From Phosphitispora fastidiosa (GTDB lineage Bacteria > Bacillota > Thermincolia > Thermincolales > UBA2595): 64,000 nt of DNA. The position numbers and the translations under genes were made by a program. Below the pieces are notes generated by a model, which was not told the DNA's origin, ran no database searches, and saw only the letters and a list, made by a program, of their open reading frames with translations. The stretch is taken from assembly GCF_019008365.1 (NCBI RefSeq), contig NZ_JAHHUL010000016.1, forward strand, positions 1 through 64,000, written 5' to 3'. Every line of letters begins with the position of its first letter. Positions within the stretch are counted from its first letter, which is position 1. Below are positions 43,788 to 53,100 of this stretch, one piece after another.

Positions 43788-45146
43788 ATGGACCTGTTTG
43801 AAGCAGGCAGGCAGAATCATATGAAAAAAGAGGCGCCTCTGGCGGTAAGGATGCGGGCCCGCACCCTTAATGAGTTTGTGGGGCAGGAGGAAATAGTTGG
43901 CCAGGGCAAGCTGCTGCGGCGGGCGATTGAGGCAGACAAATTGTCCTCAGTTATATTCTACGGTCCTCCGGGGACAGGCAAGACTACACTGGCCAGGGTT
44001 ATCGCCAATACTACCAGGGCTTTTTTTGAACAGCTGAATGCTGTAATTTCCGGTGTGGCCGATATCAAGCGGGTAGTCAAAAACGCCGGCGACAGGCTGG
44101 GAATGTACAGCCAGAGAACGATTCTCTTTATTGATGAGATTCACAGGTTTAACAAATCACAGCAGGATGCCCTGCTGCCCTTTGTCGAGGATGGAACTGT
44201 TATTTTGATTGGAGCTACCACAGAAAACCCGTACTTCGAGGTAAATGCGCCCCTTTTGTCACGGTCCAGGGTGTTCAGGTTTGATTATCTGAATGATGCC
44301 GAAATTGCCCGGCTGGTTACAGTGGCTCTCCAAGATGAGGAGAGGGGCTTGGGACAGTACCTGGTCGACCTGAAAGAAGAGGCCCTGAAGCATATAGTGG
44401 ATATTGCCAATGGGGATGCCCGTTCAGCCCTGAATGCCATTGAACTTGCTGTGCTGACGACACCGCCCGGTGAGAACGGTTTGCGGGAGATAACCCTGGA
44501 GGTTGCCGAGGAATCTATTCAAAAACGGTCTGTCACTTATGACAAGTCGGGGGACCAGCATTATGATGTGATCTCAGCCTTTATCAAAAGCCTCAGGGGT
44601 TCTGACCCGGATGCGGCTCTGCACTGGCTGGCCAGGATGATTTATGCCGGTGAAGATCCCCGGTTCATAGCCCGGAGGCTGCTGGTGCATGCCGCCGAGG
44701 ATGTGGGGATGGCTGACCCCAATGCCCTGGTTGTGGCTATGTCTGCAGCTAATGCCCTTGAGTATATCGGTATGCCTGAGGCCAGGCTTCCCCTTGCTGA
44801 AGCCGTTATTTACATAGCCACTGCGCCCAAGAGCAATGCTGTCATCAAGGCAATAGACAGCGCTCTGGGTGATATTGAGAAAAAGAAGATTGGAACTGTA
44901 CCTGCTCACCTGAGAGATGCTCATTATAAAGGTGCAGCAAAACTTGGGCACGGCAAGTATTACAAGTATCCCCATCAATTTGAAGGGAATTATGTGGAAC
45001 AGCAGTATCTGCCTGATGAATTGCTGGGCGTCACTTATTATCATCCCTATGACAGCGGGTATGAAAAGGAAATTGGCAAACGGCTTGAGAACCTGAAGGG
45101 AAATGATCCCAGTAAAAGCCGGCATAAGGGGGGAGGTGAACAGTAA
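43788..45146 (+). CDS. rarA: Replication-associated recombination ATPase RarA
   Basis: A 452-residue AAA+ protein (MgsA/YrvN/WRNIP1 family) acting at stalled forks. MRARTLNEFVGQEEIVGQGKLL, Walker A FYGPPGTGKTTLA, Walker [23 protein letters not shown], sensor GATTENPYFE, and the C-terminal MgsA domain (DPDAALHWLARMIYAGEDPRFIARRLL, GTVPAHLRDAHYKG) are complete. The stop overlaps the next ATG by one base (TAATG). Order with aspS and tcdA is the Bacillus yrvM-yrvN order. Confidence 0.95.
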   Translation: MDLFEAGRQNHMKKEAPLAVRMRARTLNEFVGQEEIVGQGKLLRRAIEADKLSSVIFYGPPGTGKTTLARVIANTTRAFFEQLNAVISGVADIKRVVKNAGDRLGMYSQRTILFIDEIHRFNKSQQDALLPFVEDGTVILIGATTENPYFEVNAPLLSRSRVFRFDYLNDAEIARLVTVALQDEERGLGQYLVDLKEEALKHIVDIANGDARSALNAIELAVLTTPPGENGLREITLEVAEESIQKRSVTYDKSGDQHYDVISAFIKSLRGSDPDAALHWLARMIYAGEDPRFIARRLLVHAAEDVGMADPNALVVAMSAANALEYIGMPEARLPLAEAVIYIATAPKSNAVIKAIDSALGDIEKKKIGTVPAHLRDAHYKGAAKLGHGKYYKYPHQFEGNYVEQQYLPDELLGVTYYHPYDSGYEKEIGKRLENLKGNDPSKSRHKGGGEQ

Positions 45147-45355
45147 TGGGTGTAACAATTTATACCAAGGATGGCTGTCCGCACTGCCAGGCGGCCAAGG
45201 AACACTTCAGCAGACAAAATATTGATTATACTGAAATCAATATTTCCGAGGATAAGGGGAAAATTGATGAATTGGTCAAGGTTGCAGGGGTTCGTAAGGT
45301 CCCGGTGATTGTAGAAGGAGATAAAGTAACGGTAGGATTTAACGGTGGCGGCTGA
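45146..45355 (+). CDS. Glutaredoxin-like small redox protein
   Basis: A 69-residue protein with a thioredoxin-fold half: IYTKDGCPHCQAAKEHFSRQ gives the CPHC redox motif, and VRKVPVIVEGDKVTVGFNGGG the cis-Pro and GF turn. The CxxC is all-cysteine, not selenocysteine. It is shorter than typical glutaredoxins but about normal for the YruB/NrdH-like or UXX-star-type families. Its start overlaps the rarA stop by one base, so it is coupled to that gene. Confidence 0.82.
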   Translation: MGVTIYTKDGCPHCQAAKEHFSRQNIDYTEINISEDKGKIDELVKVAGVRKVPVIVEGDKVTVGFNGGG

Positions 45356-45405
45356 GGTATCTGAATCCGGTTGGAAACCGGGTTGAATATCTTGGGGGGA
45401 TAATT

Positions 45406-46812
45406 ATGGACCGGCTTGTTTTTTTAAACAGGAAGCTCCTCTTGTTTGTTATGGGGGGAATCTGTCTCTATATCCTGTTAACAGTACCTTTTTTGGGCAA
45501 TATGCCTATTACTACCGATGAGGTGCAGTTTGCTGAACCGGCATATAACTTTATTAAAAACGGGCATTTTGGGACCACTTCCCTGAGCGGGATATTTGAG
45601 TTTAAGCAAAAGACCTACTGGCAGCATCCGCTATATTTAGCGCTGATGTATTTTCCCATCAGAATATTTGGCTACAGCTTCTGGTCGATTAAAATGATGT
45701 CTGTAATCACTGGGCTGATTACACTAATTTATGCTTACAGGATTGGCAGGCTGTTGAAATTCCCATATCTTTATCCGGCTATGCTGACCCTTAATGTCCT
45801 GTTTATTTTTCTTACCAAAATCGGCAGGATGGAAATTCTCATCATGTGCCTGTCTCTGGCTGCCTTCTATTACGCCCTGCAGAAAAAGTATCTGCTTGCA
45901 GGGCTGGTATCCTCTCTGGCGCTGCTCACTCACCCGATAGGGGCATTTACGATACTTAATACTTTTGTTGTAATGCGGTATCACCGTATGTTTGACATTC
46001 GCTATGCAGCAGGTTTGGCGTTGCCATTTGCCATTGCCTTATCTTTTGTTCTTTTTGATTGGCGTGAGTTTATCAATCAATATGTTGTTGTCCAGAAATA
46101 CCTTTATGATGCCAGGGGGCTGCTGAACGGCCCAGAAACTCAGCTGCAGAACTTCCTTTTCCTTGTGGAAAAGGCCGGGCTGTGGCTGAAACTGCAGATA
46201 CCGGTGTTTCTTCTGTTTATATGGGGGCTTTGCAGGAAAAAAGATGAGTTGGGCATAACGGTGATACTGATTACAGTAATCAATTTTCTGGGTTTGGTTC
46301 TGTTTGTTCCCAATAAGTATATAAACTATTATACTGCGCTTGTTCTTCCTTACACGCTGTTGTTCGTTGCATTGGCTGTAAAACGTAACCGGAATATCCC
46401 TGTTGTGGCCCTCCTGGTCGTCAGCCTGGCAGCAAATGGTGTAGTATCCGGGATGGCCACCGCATCTTTTCATCATGAACCTACAGATATGTTCAGAGTG
46501 AATATGTTATTGCCGCCGGGATCCAAAATCCTGGGTCCTCCGGAACTGGGTGTGCCGCTGCAGACCGCCGAGGTCGTCGGGTTTCATGTTGTCAGAATGA
46601 AAATGGACCTGGAAAACAAGACTATGAATGAAGTTCTGGGGGAACTTGACCCTGATTACCTGGTTGTGGACCCGCGGGCTACAGTAGAGCAAAGCTGGAG
46701 ACTGTTTACCCGAAATGAGGATGAATTTGTGGAGTTTCTGCAGAAGAGAACGGTTTACAGGGGGAAAGTGAGGTTTAATGGTAGGGATGTGTATGTGTTT
46801 GAGATGAATTAA
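45406..46812 (+). CDS. Multi-pass membrane glycosyltransferase, GT39/ArnT-like
   Basis: A 468-residue protein with about ten or more membrane helices and a soluble C-terminal part of about 120 residues. The first outside loop carries TTDEVQFAEPAYNFIKNGHFG, the DE-type catalytic loop of GT-C enzymes (ArnT, PMT), and YWQHPLYLALMYFPIRIFG follows. Such enzymes move a sugar from a polyprenyl-phosphate donor to a protein or lipid outside the cell. Neither donor nor acceptor can be deduced; the large surface protein encoded next is one conceivable target (inference). Closed by a terminator at 46829-46873. Confidence 0.78.
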   Translation: MDRLVFLNRKLLLFVMGGICLYILLTVPFLGNMPITTDEVQFAEPAYNFIKNGHFGTTSLSGIFEFKQKTYWQHPLYLALMYFPIRIFGYSFWSIKMMSVITGLITLIYAYRIGRLLKFPYLYPAMLTLNVLFIFLTKIGRMEILIMCLSLAAFYYALQKKYLLAGLVSSLALLTHPIGAFTILNTFVVMRYHRMFDIRYAAGLALPFAIALSFVLFDWREFINQYVVVQKYLYDARGLLNGPETQLQNFLFLVEKAGLWLKLQIPVFLLFIWGLCRKKDELGITVILITVINFLGLVLFVPNKYINYYTALVLPYTLLFVALAVKRNRNIPVVALLVVSLAANGVVSGMATASFHHEPTDMFRVNMLLPPGSKILGPPELGVPLQTAEVVGFHVVRMKMDLENKTMNEVLGELDPDYLVVDPRATVEQSWRLFTRNEDEFVEFLQKRTVYRGKVRFNGRDVYVFEMN

Positions 46813-46828
46813 TTGATGCAACGCCAGA

Positions 46829-46873
46829 AAGCCGGTTATTGGTCATGTTGACTAATAACTCGGCTTATTTTTT
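46829..46873 (+). terminator. Intrinsic terminator after the glycosyltransferase gene
   Basis: AAGCCGGTTATTGGTC pairs with GACTAATAACTCGGCTT, with one small bulge, followed by ATTTTTTG. Confidence 0.85.
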
Positions 46874-47004
46874 GTGCTTATGGTCAGCGCCTAATAGGTT
46901 GAATCTGTGCTTATAAGAAGAGCTTATGAGAAGACATACTAATGCTTAATATTATCAATAAATCACTTTTATATACATATTTTATGGCAATAAATTTTAT
47001 ACAA

Positions 47005-47013
47005 TGCTATAAT
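47005..47013 (+). promoter_or_regulatory. Extended -10 promoter of the subtilase gene
   Basis: TGCTATAAT (TG-N-TATAAT) with only a weak -35 region, about 93 bp ahead of the start codon. The leader then contains a first ribosome-site-like AGGAGGT (47068-47074), an 11-A tract (47083-47093) and the functional GGAGGGG (47094-47100). Confidence 0.55.
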
Positions 47014-47105
47014 TACCATAAGTCTGAATGATTATTATTGTTAGTTTTCGGATTTTTTAGAGGAAAAGGAGGTCTATAAATTAAAAAAAAAAAGGAGGGG
47101 AAAAA

Positions 47106-50100
47106 GTGACTAAACTGCAAAAAAGGAAAACATTTACCCTTGTAATTATATTTTCATTTATTTTTCAGATACTGAGTCCCGGCATTTCTGTCGCAGCAGA
47201 TGACGGTTTCGAAGATATTCAGCAGTTTGAGCAGGTTATTGTCCGGAGTCATGCTACTGACCCCATGTACAGTGACCAGTGGGCTCTGGAATTTGAGCAG
47301 GTGGAAACATATAAGGCATGGGACACCGTAGATGCAGCGCTTAACGGCAGTCCTCCGGAAACTGTAGTTGTTGCTGTGCTGGATACCGGTGTGGATGCCG
47401 GCCATGAGGATCTGGCAGGAAGGTTGCTTCCCGGCCAAAACCTCATTACCGGTGCACCTGACCCTGAGGATACCTCCGACACTTCAGGTCATGGCACTGC
47501 AGTAGCCGGAATCATCGCTGCCTCCACAAATAACGGCCTGGGTATCGCCGGGGCGGCAGGGGAATTCCCTGTTAAAATTCTGCCCGTAAGGGTACTTCAG
47601 AATGATTTGTCCGGAACAGTTTCTGATATAGCCTATGGAATTAACTGGGCTGTGGATTGGACAGGCCCTTCCGGTGAAAAGGTTAAAGTTATCAATTTAA
47701 GCTTTGGTGAACGGCTGGCTGAATTTCCCCAGACCCTTGATGATGCTGTACAGCGTGCCATTGATAATGGTGTGGTGGTTGTGGCTGCAGCCGGTAATGA
47801 CAGCGGCAGTGTGAGCGGTTTTTACCCGGCTGATCTGAATGGAGTGGTTTCCGTTGGCGCTGCAGACAGGGACTATCTTCCGGAATCATCTTCCAATACC
47901 GGTGCGGATATCATGGCCCCGGGAGTCGATATACTAACAACTGTTACCGGCAGTGTTTACAAATATGAGAACCGTACCGGGACTTCTTTTGCAGCTCCTT
48001 TTGCCTCTGCCACGGCGGCCCTCTTATGGACGGCTTACCCGGCAGAATCGGCAGAGAAAATAACCTCCACCCTTTTGGCAGCAGAAAAAGAATATGAGGT
48101 ATGGATGGGCGAGTCGAATTATGAAATGCGCAGCGTGCTTAATGCAGACAAGGCACTCAAAGTAATGGAACCGCCCGATGCTCCGCAAAACCTGGCTTAT
48201 ATGTCAAATGACAGCAATGTGCAGTTAACCTGGTCCGAGCCGGGAGGCTGGGTTTCCTGGGAAAACAATGATTATGACCTGGCAGCCTATCGGGTATACC
48301 GGGACGGTGTCCTTATTGCAGAAATAACTGAGACTGAATCAACCTATGAAGGTGACCGGGTTGTCACAGGATACACCGACGGCGGCCTCACTCCTACCAC
48401 AATTTATCAGTACACTCTGACCGCTGTTGATGCAGTGGGCAATGAGTCAGGTTCTGCTTCTATAACTGCAGAGACAGAAACTGCAGTATCGGTTAATACA
48501 ACAAGGGTCAGTGTTTCCGCCAGCGGGGCAGAGGCCGATAATTACAATGAGGACAGGCCTGTAATCAGCGCTGACGGCAGGTATGTGGCTTTTGTAAGTG
48601 ATGCCGGTAACCTTGTTGATAATGATACTAACGCCAAAAACGATGTTTTTGTCCATGACCGTGAAACCGGGACTGTTGAAAGGGTCAGTGTGACCAGTGA
48701 CGGTATAGAATCAACCGGGTACATAGACGGCTTTGATACTGATATGAGTTCAGATGGACGATTTGTAGTTTTTTATGTTATCGGAGGCAACTTATCCCCA
48801 AATGGCAGCGGGATCTATGTCCACGACAGGCAGACAGGTGAAACCGGATATATTACTGACGGGAATTATGCGTCCATCAGCGATGACGGGCGCTATATAG
48901 TAAGTACAAGTTCAGGTTACATTTATCTTTATGACAGGGACAGTGATAATAACGGTATTTATGATGAAGTTGACGGGACAACCACACAGAATATCGGAAC
49001 CGGAGGAAACGCTTCCATCGGCTCTGAAGGCAGGTATGTTGTCTATAATAAGGATTCCGGCGGGTGGGGTATCTATGTTTATGATATTTTTACCGGGAAT
49101 CATACCCGTGTAGATGTTTCGGCTTCAGGGGACCCGGCGGATTCGGACAGCTTCTTTCCTGCTATCAGTGGCAGCGGCCGCTATGTTGTTTTCCTGTCCT
49201 GGTCAGGCAATCTGCTGGATGAGTATGTGGATTACGACCAGCACATCTATGTCCATGACAGGGATGCTGATAATGACGGAATTTTTGATGAGACCTCCGA
49301 TCCGGGCGGAGTCAGTAATGAAATGGTTGATGTCTCTTCCGGAGGGACTCCGGGCAATGATTATGTAGGCGATTATATGGCCATCAGTGATAACGGGCGT
49401 TATGTGGCCTTCAAGTCATCTGCAGACAACCTGGTGTACGGGGATACCAACGAATCTGAAGATGTTTTTCTCCGTGACCTCCTGAACGGCAAAACTATGC
49501 GTATGAATGTATCATCAGGAGGCGTACAGAGTACCACCTGGTGGATGGGTGATTATCTAAGTGTAAGTGATACCGGGGCAGTTGCCTATCAATCAGATGC
49601 GACTAACCTGGTAGATGGAGATACAAACGGAGATTACGACATATTTGTTTCCGAGCCGGGCTTCGGTTTGCCTGTTTGGCCGGCCGGTTCAGAGCTTACG
49701 ACAGCTGATGTGGGACAGACCTTTGCCCAACTGGAATGGACCCCGGCACAGCACGGTGTGGCCATAGATTCCTACCGCCTGGTGGAATCACAACAGGTTA
49801 TGGCCACTGTTGATGGTGCGACTACCGGCTACATGGTTCAAAATCTGCAGCCTGACAGTGAATACACCTTCCGGGTGGACGCTGCTGATTCGGTGGGCAA
49901 TTGGGTTTATGGCCCTTCTGTCACCTTTGCAACTTCCGCTTCATCGTGGACTGCCAGCCTTCTGGTTGATATGGACCCCGGTGGTATAGCCAATCTCCAG
50001 TGGGATGCAGCGCCTCCTGAAAGCCCGGCAGCAGCATATGCAGTCTGGAGAGCAGAAAGCGGCGGCATCTTGGAACAGGCTGCCGAAGTGCCCCTGGGGA

Positions 50101-53100
50101 CGACCGATTATCAGGACACCGGCTTAGCGGCGGGAACTGAATACAGCTATGTAATCAGGATTATAACCGGGGATCAGAGCCAGCTTGACCATACTGAACA
50201 GGTTACGGCAGCCACCCCCCAGATATTTGTCAGCGGCATTCAGTGGGGGGTGCCCCGCACCATTAACGGACTGGCCAGGCTTGAAGAGAGCCTGAACATT
50301 CTCCTCTTGGGAGAAACCAACCGCCAAGCGGTGGCAGAAGTGACTTATCAGGCTTATGATATAAATGGCAGTCTGCAGAATGAAACCTTTAATGTAAGCC
50401 TCACAGAAGACCTTGAACAGGCGGGCATGTATGAGGGCACATTTGTGCTTGCTGAAGGCACGGCAGAGATTATCTCTATTAAGGGTATCCTCACTGACGG
50501 AGCAGGTTCAGAGGTAACCAGAGAGACCGGCAGTATTGCACTGGGGGTTTCGGGATCACTGGTGGTAAATATTCTCTGTGATGCTCCTGAGATACTGACA
50601 GATGCCCGGTTAAGTACCTGGAGCAATCTTGCCTCAAGTGGTGACCAGAGGCAGATTTCCGGCGCCGAAATTTATGAGCTTAAGGGACTTTCGCCATCAG
50701 GAGATTACCGCCTGGAAGTGACGGGCCCGGATAGCGTTTTCCGGGTGACCCAGGATGCTCCAGTTGTTGCCGCAGGCAGGAAAGAAAATGTGGACCTGAA
50801 TGTCCCGTCCCCCAGCCTGCTGCAGGTGAAGGTTGCTGATGAAAACGGTGACTCTGTGCCAAGTATCACCCTTGACTTCTATGATGATAACGGATTTATG
50901 GGACGGTTCTTAACCGACAGATTGGGAATGGCGCCCTTACAGCTGAGTTATGCCTCCCAGCTCAGAGCTAAGGTGGATACAGGGAATTTGCACTACTATA
51001 ACCGGGAATATACCATTGATCTGCAGCCGGGTTCAGTAGATAAAACCTTGGTTTTAGAGCCTCTGCCCACAGGTACTCTTAAGGGATATATTACAAATAC
51101 AGAGGGTCAACCAATCGAAGGGATTAATGTTTCGGTCTCTCAGTCCTTTGAACGACGCAGCTTTTCCTTTTCCGCAGTGAGTGATGCCAACGGCTATTAT
51201 GAAGCAGTTGTTCTGGCAGGGGATGCCTGGGTGAATCTGGGAGACAGAGTGGGGCGATATGAACTTGTAGGGGAACAGGAGATAAATCTTACTATTCCCT
51301 CCGGTGGCGAAGAGCAGCTTGACCTGACCTTCAACGAACTGGAAGGATACGGGGAAGTACACCTCAACGTATATACCAAATATCTGGGCGGAGAGTGGAT
51401 GGGTCCTCTGGATCTAGATAATTCAGCAGCATCACATTTGGGTTTATTAACCAAAGGGGGGACAAGAACCGGTCCGGTAAGTCCTTTAGTATTTAAAAAT
51501 GTAGCCCCCGGATCTGAAATTACCATATCATTCAGCGGTCAAGAGGGCGGTCTGTCTCCTCAGTCCAAGACGGTTGTCCTTGACGAAAATTTACAGGCCA
51601 GCGTGGAATTCCGTCTTGCCGAGAAGGGGCGGATTGTGGCAGGATTGCTTGATGCATACACAGATGAGCCTCCAGCGGGTTTGAGGCAGGGAGAAAGCCT
51701 GTCGGGAACCTATACCTTATTTGAAGTTGATTCTGATGGACAGCGTAAGCATGTTAATGCGCGCCCCATTCATTACCTGGCCGGCTCCTCCGTGTATGAT
51801 AAACTTAAGGTCAGTGTACCTGACGCAGGAACCTATGATTTAACTATAAGCTTGAATGTTCCTAAGGCAACTATTGGGGTTTATGATGTGCTTTATGGTT
51901 CAACCAGGGTAGATGTGCCGGAAAATCAGATTGTGGAACTTAGCAGTCCCATTATTCTGGCCAAAAAGGGGTTTTTTGCGGGTGAAGAAAACTACCTGCA
52001 TGCCCTTCCCGGTGATGCCGTACCCGGAGATATTATCAACCTTCGCACAGTATATAAGAATACCGGTAAACATCCCTATGGGAACAGTATTTGGGTTCTG
52101 GACGATTCTCAGCTGCTGCTTGATTTACCTCAGGGCGCTACTTTAGTGGCAAACAGTGTAATGTTAAACGGACAGCCTGCCGAGGGCTACAGTGTAAGTG
52201 CAGGCGGTGTGCTTCAGGTGCCGGTCGGCTATCTTGATGTAGGTGAAAGCGGGATTATGGACTGTAAGCTGCAGGTAAGTCCAGATATTGACTCATCGAT
52301 TGCAGCTTTGAATTTTTCAGCCAGGATGGCTTTTTCCTATGGAGCCGCTAACAATTTGGATTCCATGGAGTCTCAGGAAACTATCGGCTCCTCTGTAGTT
52401 AAGGTTCCCGGTATCACAATAGCTGTTCCTGCCAAACTGGACAGCCCGGAAACAATCGTTTCGGGAAAGGCGCCGGCAGGAAGCACGGTTAAAGTATTTG
52501 ACAGGAACTTTCCCGTTGGGGAGGCAGAGGCCTCCCAGGGAGGTTTATGGAAGCTGAATGCCGCGCTTCCTGACTTCGGCAATCCTGCCTGGCATTTACT
52601 GCGGGCGGAAACTCAATACAATGGGCAGGAGCTGCAGTCAGAAGAGGCGCTGGTTCGTTTTGATAACACCAAACCCAAAATTATCGGTTTTACCATGCAG
52701 CAGACCGATGGTCGGAAAATGTCATTTAATCCGCAGGAAACCGGTACTGCCAGGTTCCCTTATGTATTCAGACCAAGTCAGCATTTCTTGTTTACTGTAG
52801 AGTTCGACCAGCCGGAACGGGTTTATAATGCAAAAATCCGTATAGGTGACAATACCTCATTTAATCTATATGCGCAAGAGGATACCTTTAGGGGATGGAC
52901 AGTACTAAATATTAACTACATGCCGGGCCCGATTTATGTCAGTTACGAAACACTGCCGGCAGAAGACGCCTTCCGGCAGCCGGCACCCAGTGAAGAGCAG
53001 CTTCGTTTGGGTCTGCCGCTGTGGGCCAGCGACTATCAGGTTCTGCCTGAAGAAGCCGGCGCTATGAGTACCCAGTCGGTCCCTGACCCCTTCCAGGGGC

